Assembly (NCBI GenBank): GCA_016721015.1
Contig: JADKJL010000012.1
Span: forward strand, 186,001-250,000
From: Lysobacterales bacterium
Lineage (GTDB): Bacteria; Pseudomonadota; Gammaproteobacteria; Xanthomonadales; Rhodanobacteraceae
Reading direction: 5' to 3'
DNA: 64,000 nt
Shown one piece after another: positions 9,890 to 17,208 of the stretch (positions are counted from its first letter, which is position 1; each line of letters opens with the position of its first letter). The position numbers were made by a program, and so were the translations under genes. Below the pieces are notes generated by a model. The model had not been told where the DNA came from. It searched no databases and saw only the letters and a program-made list of their open reading frames with translations.

Positions 9890-10314
9890 CGCCGGATGCC
9901 AAGTCGAAAGCACGACGCAGAATAAACCATGCAGCGGCGAGAGCAGGCGGGAACCTGTTGATTCCGTCCACCCGGTTAGTCCCGAAGTCAAGCCGACTTG
10001 ATCCTTCTGGCGCTGAAAGCTTACTCTGGATCACAGTTTGTCGGCCCCCGCACCTCCGCCAGACATCGCGAGCTACTTGCCTGTCTGCAAGATCCGGAAG
10101 TGCCTTACATCAGCCGAACGGCTGCTCGTCAAGTCAACCAGCCTTCACTTCGCCACGCAACACGTCTGGCGAACCTTCTGCATGCCATGACGGTTGTGCC
10201 ACTTGATAAGCGTATCCCTTCCACACCCCCCTTACCCTCTTCTCTTAAGTAAGTGCCATTCGCCTTAAGTCGATTTCGATGGGCGTGCTGCAGTCTGGCT
10301 CCACAACACCTCAT
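9890..10314. other. Intergenic region without a supported gene
   Basis: No coding frame with recognisable content is seen. Around 10020-10040 the sequence TTACTCTGGATCACAGTTTG is a reverse-complement relative of the GTTGTGATCCAGAG segments at 726-780, so this is another decayed copy of that dispersed repeat. A pyrimidine-rich stretch lies at 10205-10245. Confidence 0.5.
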
Positions 10315-11538
10315 TCAAGCCGGCATTGCGGCTCGTGTCGGCGCTACGCGCGCTGCACCCACCGCCTTCAACAAGGCCTGATCAAGATCGGCCCAGAGGT
10401 CGTCGACATGCTCGATGCCAACCGACAGCCTGAGCAACCCCGGTGTGATGCCGTGTGCTGCACGTGCCTGCTCGTCGACGACGCGATGGGTAAGCCCGGA
10501 AGGGTGCTGGATCAGGCTGTCGACCGAGCCGAGACTCACAGCCGGGGTGATCAATTTGACTGCCGCCATCGCGGCGGCGGCGGCGGAGAATCCACCATGC
10601 AGTTCCATTGCCATCAGCGCACCCGGACCGCGCATTTGCGCGCCAGCGTGACTGCCTACCAGATGCGCCTCTGCGCATTCGGCAAATCCGGGAAAGTACA
10701 CCTTGGCAATTGATCGATGGCCGGCAAGTCGCTCGGCGATCTGGATCGCGTTGGACTGCGCTCGCTCAACGCGCAAGGCCAGGGTCGCCAGGCCACGCTG
10801 CAGCAGATAGGCAGCGAGTGGATGCAGCAAGGCACCGGTCAGGGCACGCATCTGGCGCAGCGGCATGGCATCGGCATCCGCGCAGCAAATGACCCCGGCG
10901 ATGACGTCACCATGACCACCGAGGAACTTGGTCGCGCTGTGCAGTACGTAGCGTGCACCGAGCGCCATCGGGTTTTGCAGGATCGGGGTGGCAAACGTGG
11001 AATCCACCATCACCGGCACGTCGCCCGCTGCGGCGACCACGGCGCGGATATCGACAAGCTTCAGGGTCGGATTGGCCGGTGTCTCGATGATGATCAAGCT
11101 GGTATCGGCGCGGCGCTTGCTGGCAATCTCTCCGACAGCGACGAATTCGGCATCCAGTCCCAGCGTTCCGCACGCAAGCAGATGATCGGCACTGCCGTAG
11201 ATCGGCCGCACCACAAGCACGTGCGATCCGATGGCGCGGCGGGCCAGCAACAAGGCACTCAGCGCGGCCATGCCCGAACCGAATGCAACGCAACTTTCGC
11301 TGCCTTCAAGTGCGGCAATCGCCTGTTCGGTGCGCGCCACGGTCGGGTTGTGCAAGCGTGCGTAGATCGGGTTGGCGGCACTCGCCGCGCCACTGACCAG
11401 GGCATCGAAACTGGCAGTCCCCGCGATCAGATCGTGGACCGGGTAAGTCGTCGACAGATCAATCGGTGCGGCGTGCACTCCGAGGCTGGCGAAGTCATCA
11501 CGGCCGGCGTGGACGCTGAGGGTTTCAATGCGGCGCAT
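10315..11538 (-). CDS. Cys/Met-metabolism PLP-dependent enzyme (gamma-lyase/gamma-synthase type)
   Basis: This 407-aa fold-type I PLP enzyme belongs to the cystathionine gamma-synthase / cystathionine gamma-lyase / methionine gamma-lyase family. Visible motifs are YARLHNPTV (cofactor phosphate contact from the partner subunit), GSGMAAL, the Asp in VMVDSTFATP, the Schiff-base lysine in SATKFLGGHGDV, and LSVGIEHVDDL near the C-terminus. The position after the active-site Tyr reads IYGSAD, so the cysteine typical of methionine gamma-lyase is absent; substrate cannot be fixed by eye. It diverges from an Lrp regulator 101 bp away, as mdeA and mdeR do in Pseudomonas putida. ATG 11538 has GGAG upstream and gives MRRIETLSVHAG; an in-frame ATG at 11577 adds 13 residues. 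Confidence 0.88.
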   Translation of the reverse strand: MRRIETLSVHAGRDDFASLGVHAAPIDLSTTYPVHDLIAGTASFDALVSGAASAANPIYARLHNPTVARTEQAIAALEGSESCVAFGSGMAALSALLLARRAIGSHVLVVRPIYGSADHLLACGTLGLDAEFVAVGEIASKRRADTSLIIIETPANPTLKLVDIRAVVAAAGDVPVMVDSTFATPILQNPMALGARYVLHSATKFLGGHGDVIAGVICCADADAMPLRQMRALTGALLHPLAAYLLQRGLATLALRVERAQSNAIQIAERLAGHRSIAKVYFPGFAECAEAHLVGSHAGAQMRGPGALMAMELHGGFSAAAAAMAAVKLITPAVSLGSVDSLIQHPSGLTHRVVDEQARAAHGITPGLLRLSVGIEHVDDLWADLDQALLKAVGAARVAPTRAAMPA

Positions 11539-11611
11539 GCGGTCTCCGGAGCTGGATTGTTTCAAACGGGAGGCCATGATGAAACAATGGATGCCTCAAG
11601 GGCCGCACACC

Positions 11612-11622
11612 GAATTTAATTC
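11612..11622. promoter_or_regulatory. Possible Lrp-type operator between divergent genes
   Basis: GAATTTAATTC is a palindrome with one central base in the only AT-rich part of the divergent intergenic region, 17 bp before the lrp-like start. Lrp/AsnC regulators commonly bind such AT-rich palindromes and control a neighbouring divergent gene. It is a single short site, so this is tentative. Confidence 0.3.
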
Positions 11623-11639
11623 CGCAACCGGACGATTCC

Positions 11640-12116
11640 ATGGCGCTCGATCGAACCGACATCGACCTGCTGCGACTTCTGCGGAAGAATGCGCGGCTGC
11701 CGAACAAGACACTGGCCGAAATGACCGGCGTCGCCCCCTCGACTGCGCTTGAGCGGGTGCGTCGATTGCGTGAGTCCGGCGTGCTCCAGGGATTCCATGC
11801 GGAAGTCCTGCCGGCCGCGATCGGCATCAGCCTGCAGGCCATGGTCGCGGTGCGCTTGAGCCGGCATTCGCGCGCGTCGATCGACAGCTTTGTCGCGCAC
11901 ATGGCGACCCGGCCCGAAATCCTTGCCTACTACCATGTGGCCGGGGCCGATGATTTCCTCGTGCATGTGGTCGCCCGCGATGCCGATCACTTGCGTGAGC
12001 TGACCCTGAGCATGTTTACCGAACGCGAGGAGGTCGCGCACATCCAGACCAACCTCATCTTTGCCTTTCACCGCAACAGCGATCTGCCGATCTACCTGGA
12101 CACAGCGGAGGAATAG
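11640..12116 (+). CDS. Lrp/AsnC-family transcriptional regulator
   Basis: The 158-aa protein has an N-terminal winged HTH (LDRTDIDLLRLLRKNARLPN, then STALERVRRLRESGVLQGF) and a C-terminal RAM/AsnC ligand-binding domain (HVAGADDFLVHVVARDADHL). Family members are octameric regulators that sense amino acids. Divergence from the PLP enzyme at 10315-11538 suggests that it controls sulfur amino acid breakdown, comparable to MdeR; that role is inferred from context only. The next gene begins at the base after its stop codon, and the ribosome-binding site of that gene (GGAGGAA) lies inside the lrp 3' end, so the two are probably co-translated. Confidence 0.93.
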   Translation: MALDRTDIDLLRLLRKNARLPNKTLAEMTGVAPSTALERVRRLRESGVLQGFHAEVLPAAIGISLQAMVAVRLSRHSRASIDSFVAHMATRPEILAYYHVAGADDFLVHVVARDADHLRELTLSMFTEREEVAHIQTNLIFAFHRNSDLPIYLDTAEE

Positions 12117-12527
12117 GTGAAATCCGTCTTCGAGAAATTGAATTTGAAGGATCAGCGCGAGATTCTCGTGGTCAACGCACCGGCGTCGTTTGAGGCCGAG
12201 ATCGAGACGCTCAAGGGCGTTGTCATTCAGCGCGATCCCCACACGGTCGCCGCTGTTCAATTCGCACTCGTCTTCGCCACGCGTCAGATCGAGGTCGACA
12301 CAATCTCGGGCTTGCTCGTTGCCAAGGCAAGCGGCGATGTCTTGCTCTGGTTCGCCTATCCGAAAGCAACCTCGCGCAAGCACCACTGCGAATTCAATCG
12401 CGACAACGGCTGGGACGCGCTGCGCCGGGCGGGCTTCGAGAGCGTGAGACAGATCGCCATCGATGCCGACTGGACGGCACTCAGATTCCGGCGCGTCGAG
12501 TACATGAAGACCAACCGCCACGGATAA
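12117..12527 (+). CDS. Conserved hypothetical protein, 136 aa
   Basis: A GTG start at 12117 directly follows the TAG of the Lrp gene, with GGAGGAA 4 bases upstream. The product is soluble, with no signal peptide or membrane segment. It begins MKSVFEKLNLKDQREILVVN and contains ADLDV-like alternating strands and LLWFAYPKATSRK, followed by a C-terminal FRRVEYMK. I do not recognise a named domain; proteins of this size and pattern occur as uncharacterised conserved genes in Xanthomonads and Bacteroidetes, from memory. Coupling to lrp suggests a role connected with that regulator, but nothing in the sequence proves it. Confidence 0.75.
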   Translation: MKSVFEKLNLKDQREILVVNAPASFEAEIETLKGVVIQRDPHTVAAVQFALVFATRQIEVDTISGLLVAKASGDVLLWFAYPKATSRKHHCEFNRDNGWDALRRAGFESVRQIAIDADWTALRFRRVEYMKTNRHG

Positions 12528-12712
12528 CAAACCAATCGCAACGAATCCCGCAAGCCACCAATACCGCACGGTCGGACTGGAAGTCCACTCGTGCCGTATC
12601 CGCGGGTCGATGCACCCGGGCCGGTCGCGTCGATCCCAGACCGGGAGCGCCGATCGATGCAACTGCCTGTAGAGTTCATGCATACGAGTTCATGGTTTGG
12701 AGGGTGACAGGC

Positions 12713-13498
12713 GTGCGTGATCTTCCCGGGGAAAAAGGCAACGATCCCGAGCCGGTGCCACAGCCGTTCGTGACGCCGTGTCATCAGCTGGAACTGGATG
12801 CACCGTGGCGCTGGCTCAGACTCGGCTGGCAGGATCTGCGCCGGGCGCCAGGTTTGAGCGCGCTGTTCGGCACCGTCATCGTGCTGGTCAGCGCCGCCAT
12901 ATCGTGGTTTGCCTGGTCGCTGGGCCGCTTTGCCCTGCTCGCGGTTCTGCTGTCCGGCTTCGTCTTCTTTGCGCCCTTGATCGGCGTCGGGCTGTACTCG
13001 GTCAGCCGGAGCCTGCTCGCCGGTCGCCAACCGCGCCTTGCGGATTCATTCGTGGTCGCCAAGCGCGTACTCGGTCATGCGAGTATTTTTGCCCTGATCC
13101 AGTTTGTCATCGTGCTGATCTGGTCGCGCTCGGGGATGATGCTGATCGCGTTCTTTCCTGATCAGGAAGGCAATACGCACGTGTTGTTCGAGTTCCTGCT
13201 GGTCGGCTCGCTGATCGGTTCGGTATTTGCGGCGATTACGTTCTCGATCGCCGCGTTCTCGCTGCCGATGATCGCCGACCGCGAGGTCGACATGGTCACC
13301 GCCTGCCTTTCGAGCATCCATGCGGTGCTCAGGAACAAAGGGGTCATGCTCGAATGGGCGGTGATTATTTGCGTGCTGACCGCTCTCGGTTTCGCCAGCG
13401 GGTTGCTCGGACTCGGCCTGGTGATGCCGTGGCTCGCCTATGCGACGTATCACGCCTATCGCGAAACCATTGATGCATCGGCGTGGCCGCATGCATGA
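12713..13498 (+). CDS. DUF2189 integral membrane protein
   Basis: This protein of about 261 aa has a short cytoplasmic N-terminus, the DUF2189 opening WRWLRLGWQDLRRAPGLS, and then six or so hydrophobic segments (for example ALFGTVIVLVSAAISWFAW, LLAVLLSGFVFFAPLIGVGL and VIICVLTALGFASGLLGLGL). The family's function is unknown. The GTG at 12713 has a strong GGAGGG at 12699-12704 at suitable spacing, which makes it a better start than the ATG at 12692 that lies in front of that site. The gene faces the S9 peptidase gene, and the gap between the two 3' ends is filled by a REP array. Confidence 0.85.
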   Translation: MRDLPGEKGNDPEPVPQPFVTPCHQLELDAPWRWLRLGWQDLRRAPGLSALFGTVIVLVSAAISWFAWSLGRFALLAVLLSGFVFFAPLIGVGLYSVSRSLLAGRQPRLADSFVVAKRVLGHASIFALIQFVIVLIWSRSGMMLIAFFPDQEGNTHVLFEFLLVGSLIGSVFAAITFSIAAFSLPMIADREVDMVTACLSSIHAVLRNKGVMLEWAVIICVLTALGFASGLLGLGLVMPWLAYATYHAYRETIDASAWPHA

Positions 13499-13524
13499 GG
13501 CGCAAGCGCCGCAACGGTCACTTT

Positions 13525-13701
13525 GGGACGCGACTTCAGTCGCGATGCTCTTGCACCATGCCGAAGAAAAAGCATCGCGACTGAAGTCGCTCCCACAAAA
13601 AGAGCATCGCGACCAAAGTCGCTCCCGCCGAAAGAGCATCGCGACTGAAGTCGCTCCCACAAATTTTTCTCACCGCGACTCAGATTGAAATCGCTCGCAC
13701 A
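13525..13701. repeat. Clustered REP hairpins between convergent genes
   Basis: One forward REP (13525-13548) is followed by three inverted REPs that start at 13572, 13604 and 13636 with an exact 32-bp period, and then by a degenerate fifth at about 13671-13701. Each has the GCGACT/AGTCGC stem except the third, which carries CCAAAG in the loop side. The cluster fills the 3' gap between two convergent genes, a usual place for REPs, where they can act as transcription or mRNA-decay barriers. Confidence 0.85.
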
Positions 13702-13724
13702 GATTCTTCGGGAAATTCTTCCCG

Positions 13725-15764
13725 CTACAGACGCTTGGCGAACCAGTCACGGAAACGCTGCAGGCGATCCACCTCGTGACTGGGTTTCTTCAGCCCGTGA
13801 TGCTGTCCCGGATAGATCACCAGTTGCGTCTCGATGCCGAGACTGCTGAGTGCCTGATACATCTGCTCGGAATTGATCAAGGGCACGTTGAAATCCTTCT
13901 CGCCACACAGAAACAGGGTTGGGGTCTTGATCCGGTTCGCATGGAAGAACGGTTCCGAGGCAGCCAGGAACTTGTCCATGTTTTCCCACGGCGTACCGAA
14001 TTCGAGCTCGTACTGACGCGTGTACTGATCGGTGCCATAGCCGGCCAGCATGTTGGAAATGCCAGCGCCGCTGATCGCCACCTTGAAGCGGGTATCGCTG
14101 GCGATCGTGTAGTTGGTCAGCATGCCGCCATAGCTCCAGCCGCCAATGCCGAGATGATCGGGATCAGCCAGGCCACTGGCGACGACGTGATCAACACTGG
14201 CCAGCACATCGAGCACTTCCATGTGGCCCCAGGCGCCCCAGATCGAGCGTGAATAATCGCGTCCCCGACCCGAACTGCCGCGGTAGTTGGGTTGCACGAC
14301 GACATAGCCCGCACCCGCCAGCATCTGCGCAATAAAGTGAAAGCCGAACCCGTCCTGGCCGACGGGGCCGCCATGCAGGTAGAGCACAGTCGGATATTTC
14401 TTTCCGGCCTGATAGTTGATCGGCTTCACCAACACTCCATGGACGATGTTTCCATCGCTGGCGGTTGCTTCGTAACCTTCAGCCGGTGCCAGTTGCAGGC
14501 GCGCGACGAGCGTGTCGTTTTGCTTGGAGAGTGGACGCGCCTGGCCCTGCTCGAAGGCAAACACCTCGCCGGGCTGCGCCGGTCGCGACAACAGCAGTGC
14601 AATGCGCTTGCCTTTCGATGAAAACCCCTGCGCCATCGCCTGGCCTTCGCTCAGGCGAACAATCCTTTCTTCCTTGACGGTGATGCTGGCGAGCTGTCGG
14701 CTGCAATCGTCTTCAAGCAGGAACAGCAGCGAACGTCCGTCAGTGCTCCAGGCCAGATCGCTGACGGCGTGATCCAGTCCAGCGGCGAGGATGCGGACTT
14801 CGCCGCCGTCGACCGACAGCACGGCGATCTGCGCTGGATCATATTCGCGATACTTGTCCGGACCTCCGCGCAGGAAAGCGATTTGCTTGCCATCCGGACT
14901 CCATGCCGGATCACTGTCTGCACCGGGATAGTCGGTCAGGCGACGGGCGCTTGCGCCAGCCTCGGCGGCGACCACATAGATATCGGTATTCTCATTGCGA
15001 TCAGGGTCACCTTCGCGCTTGCTGACAAAGGCAATGCGACGACTGTCAGGCGACCACACCGGGGTTTCTTCGTCGAAGTCACCCGGCGTCAACAAGGTCG
15101 CTTTTTCGGATGCCAGATCGAACACATAAAGGTGGCTGCGCAGCCGGCGCAGGTAGCCGACCTTGTCATCCTTGAACTGGAACCGATCAATCACGATCGG
15201 TTTCGGCAACAGTTCCTTTGCTTCCGGTTTTGCATCGGCAGCGGGCTCATCCGGGTCGACATCTGCGCCGATCAAGGCCACACGCTTGCCATCCGGACTC
15301 CATTCAAATTCATCCACACCACCGGGCAACCTGGTCAGCTGGCGCGCTTCGCCACCGTCGCGATCAAGCAGCCACACCTGTGCTTTCGCATTGTCATCAC
15401 CGCGCGCCTCAAGGAACGCCAGCGAGCGTCCGTCGGGGCTCCAGCGCGGGCTCGATGCACCCTTAACCGATCGGGTCAGCTGCAGATTGCGCTTGCCATC
15501 CCAGCTACTCATCCAGAGGTTGCTGATGGTCTTGTCTTGTTCACCATCGCGGACATCCACCGCGTAGGCCACCCAGCTGCCATCGGGCGCCAGTTGCGGG
15601 TCGCTGACCGTGTGCAGAGCCATCAGATCCGCCGGCATGAATGGTTTTTTCTCGACCGACAGCGCAAGTCCAGGCGCAAGCAGCATCAGCACAAGCAACA
15701 TCGAAACCACTGCGTGCGGTGCGGGCGAAGTCCTGGCATGCGCCGAAAACGCGAACGGGCTCAT
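13725..15764 (-). CDS. S9 family prolyl oligopeptidase-like serine peptidase, secreted
   Basis: This protein of 679 aa has a hydrophobic signal (SMLLVLMLLAPGLALS), an N-terminal beta-propeller built of TolB/PD40-like repeats (SPDGKRVALIG, SPDSRRIAFVS, SPDGKQIAFL), and a C-terminal alpha/beta-hydrolase peptidase domain. The catalytic serine is in GGWSYGG, the Asp in CGEKDFNVPL and the His in GQHHGLKK. It is of the dipeptidyl/acylaminoacyl peptidase group and probably works in the periplasm or outside on oligopeptides. A frame extends up to 15929, but the ATG at 15764 has AGGAG 7 bases upstream and begins the signal peptide. It heads a block with two further secreted peptidases at 17-22 kb, pointing to peptide scavenging. 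Confidence 0.93.
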   Translation of the reverse strand: MSPFAFSAHARTSPAPHAVVSMLLVLMLLAPGLALSVEKKPFMPADLMALHTVSDPQLAPDGSWVAYAVDVRDGEQDKTISNLWMSSWDGKRNLQLTRSVKGASSPRWSPDGRSLAFLEARGDDNAKAQVWLLDRDGGEARQLTRLPGGVDEFEWSPDGKRVALIGADVDPDEPAADAKPEAKELLPKPIVIDRFQFKDDKVGYLRRLRSHLYVFDLASEKATLLTPGDFDEETPVWSPDSRRIAFVSKREGDPDRNENTDIYVVAAEAGASARRLTDYPGADSDPAWSPDGKQIAFLRGGPDKYREYDPAQIAVLSVDGGEVRILAAGLDHAVSDLAWSTDGRSLLFLLEDDCSRQLASITVKEERIVRLSEGQAMAQGFSSKGKRIALLLSRPAQPGEVFAFEQGQARPLSKQNDTLVARLQLAPAEGYEATASDGNIVHGVLVKPINYQAGKKYPTVLYLHGGPVGQDGFGFHFIAQMLAGAGYVVVQPNYRGSSGRGRDYSRSIWGAWGHMEVLDVLASVDHVVASGLADPDHLGIGGWSYGGMLTNYTIASDTRFKVAISGAGISNMLAGYGTDQYTRQYELEFGTPWENMDKFLAASEPFFHANRIKTPTLFLCGEKDFNVPLINSEQMYQALSSLGIETQLVIYPGQHHGLKKPSHEVDRLQRFRDWFAKRL

Positions 15765-15929
15765 CGGTCGACTCCTGTGCTGTTTGCCGGCTGCGCAATC
15801 GCCAACGGCGCGCGAAACATAGCACGCAGCGTGGCTTGCCCGCCCGAGTGGAACCTCACGGGAATCAGCCGCGCAAGCGCGGGTCGTGAGCAGTCGAAAA
15901 CAACGATGAGTACACACCGCAAACTGCAC

Positions 15930-16673
15930 TCAAGAGGCAGGTGAGCGTTCCGGCCAATAGTACGAATCCGGATACGCGCGTTCGCCAAAGATAGCCGTGC
16001 CAATGCGGACTTCAGTCGAGCCCTCGGCAATGGCCAGTGCGAAGTCCCCGCTCATGCCCATCGACAGGCGTGCCACATCGTGACCGACGATCCTCGCCTG
16101 ATCACGCAACTCGCGCAGCATGCGAAAACACGCACGCACCTCACACTCGTCGCCGGAATGCACGGCCAGAGTCATCAAACCTCGCACGCGCAGCGTATCG
16201 AAGCCACGCAATGCATCAAGGAATCCCGGCAATTCGTCGGCGGGCAATCCGTACTTGGTTTCCTCGGACGAGGTCTTGACCTGGACCAGCACGTCAAGCG
16301 CGCGGCCCTCGATCTGCAGGCGCTTGTGCAGCGCTTCGGCCAGCTCAAGGCGATCAAGTGACTGCAGCTCGCTGGCGTAGCGCGCGACCTCCTTCACCTT
16401 GTTGGTCTGCGAATGACCGATCATGACCCACGCGATCGCGCAATCGGCCAACGGCGCGAACTTGGCCTTGATCTCCTGTGCCTTGTTTTCGCCGAAGCGA
16501 TGCAGGCCGAGGCCGACCGCCTCGCGGATCACCTCGATCGGAAACGTCTTGCTGACCGGCAGGATGGTGACCTCGGACGGCTCTCGCCCTGCGGCACGAC
16601 ACGCCGCATCGACACGCTCGCGCACGGCCTGCCAACGAGCTGCCAATCCAGATCCGGAATTGCTCTGATTCAT
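15930..16673 (-). CDS. yggS: PLP homeostasis protein (YggS/PLPBP family)
   Basis: The 247-aa protein is the single-domain alanine-racemase-like barrel that binds pyridoxal phosphate and buffers its cellular level. The PLP lysine is in LPVSKTFPIEVIREAV; FGENKAQEIKAKF, IGHSQTNKVKEVAR and the C-terminal phosphate-binding SMGMSGDFALAIAEGSTEVR (20 residues) complete the family signature. In many proteobacteria it lies next to proC or the type IV pilus genes pilT/pilU; here it does not. A MITE has inserted 15 bp upstream of the start codon, with target duplication starting at 16680, so the native promoter has been displaced or replaced. Confidence 0.95.
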   Translation of the reverse strand: MNQSNSGSGLAARWQAVRERVDAACRAAGREPSEVTILPVSKTFPIEVIREAVGLGLHRFGENKAQEIKAKFAPLADCAIAWVMIGHSQTNKVKEVARYASELQSLDRLELAEALHKRLQIEGRALDVLVQVKTSSEETKYGLPADELPGFLDALRGFDTLRVRGLMTLAVHSGDECEVRACFRMLRELRDQARIVGHDVARLSMGMSGDFALAIAEGSTEVRIGTAIFGERAYPDSYYWPERSPAS

Positions 16674-16687
16674 CGGCTCATTTTAGC

Positions 16688-17105
16688 GGGTCTTCGTGAA
16701 GTCGTGTGGGTCATTCGGTCACAATCCGTAGCTTTTTCGGCAAACTATCGGTGAGCGCTTTCCATCGTAGGTTGGTGCTGAGCACAGCGAAGCCCAACGG
16801 TTGTTCCGGCACGTTCTACGTCACGCGGAGGAAAGATCGCACCTCGTTGGGCTTCGCTGTGCTCAGCACCAACCTACGGAACCCGCGTGCGAAGAATGCG
16901 CCGCACTCCAGAACGATGCGTCAGCCTTGGGGGTGAACGGGGGAATCGGCAGGCAACCAGCAAACGCTGAGGAAGCCTCACTGAAGTCACCGTCAACAAG
17001 GCAAGTCAAATCTCCGGACAACTCTGTAATCCGCAAAACCCTGTTCTGCACCGGTTTCGCCGGTACCAACGCTTCAGAATCACCCACTGGCTTCCACGAA
17101 GATCC
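16688..17105 (+). mobile_element. 418-bp MITE with imperfect TIRs and 8-bp target duplication, copy 1
   Basis: The ends are GGGTCTTCGTGAAG and CTTCCACGAAGATCC, which are imperfect terminal inverted repeats. The element is bracketed by the direct repeat ATTTTAGC (16680-16687 and 17106-17113). The same element occurs inverted at 49951-50391 with a different 8-bp duplication, which proves transposition as a unit. It encodes no transposase, so it is non-autonomous. The 8-bp duplication is compatible with families such as IS1595, but the parent element is not in the window. Confidence 0.88.
16766..16878. repeat. Perfect 34-bp inverted repeat nested in the MITE
   Basis: CGTAGGTTGGTGCTGAGCAC (start of arm 1, 16766-16799) is mirrored by arm 2 at 16845-16878 with a 45-bp spacer. 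The arms contain AAGCCCAACG/CGTTGGGCTT. This kind of hairpin is a frequent intergenic repeat in Xanthomonads as I recall it. It is present in the second MITE copy too, at about 50200-50315. Confidence 0.8.
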
Positions 17106-17208
17106 ATTTTAGCAAGCATCGGATCGTCGGACTCCGTGCGGTTGCGAAGATCACCGCGAACGGATCCGGCCATGACCAAGCTCGGGCACGCGGGGCCAGA
17201 AGACGCGC

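Noticed and set aside
13560..13701. Regular 32-bp spaced repeats resembling a CRISPR array
   Set aside because: The repeats are REP hairpins with only 7-8 bases between them, so there is no room for spacers, and no cas genes are present.
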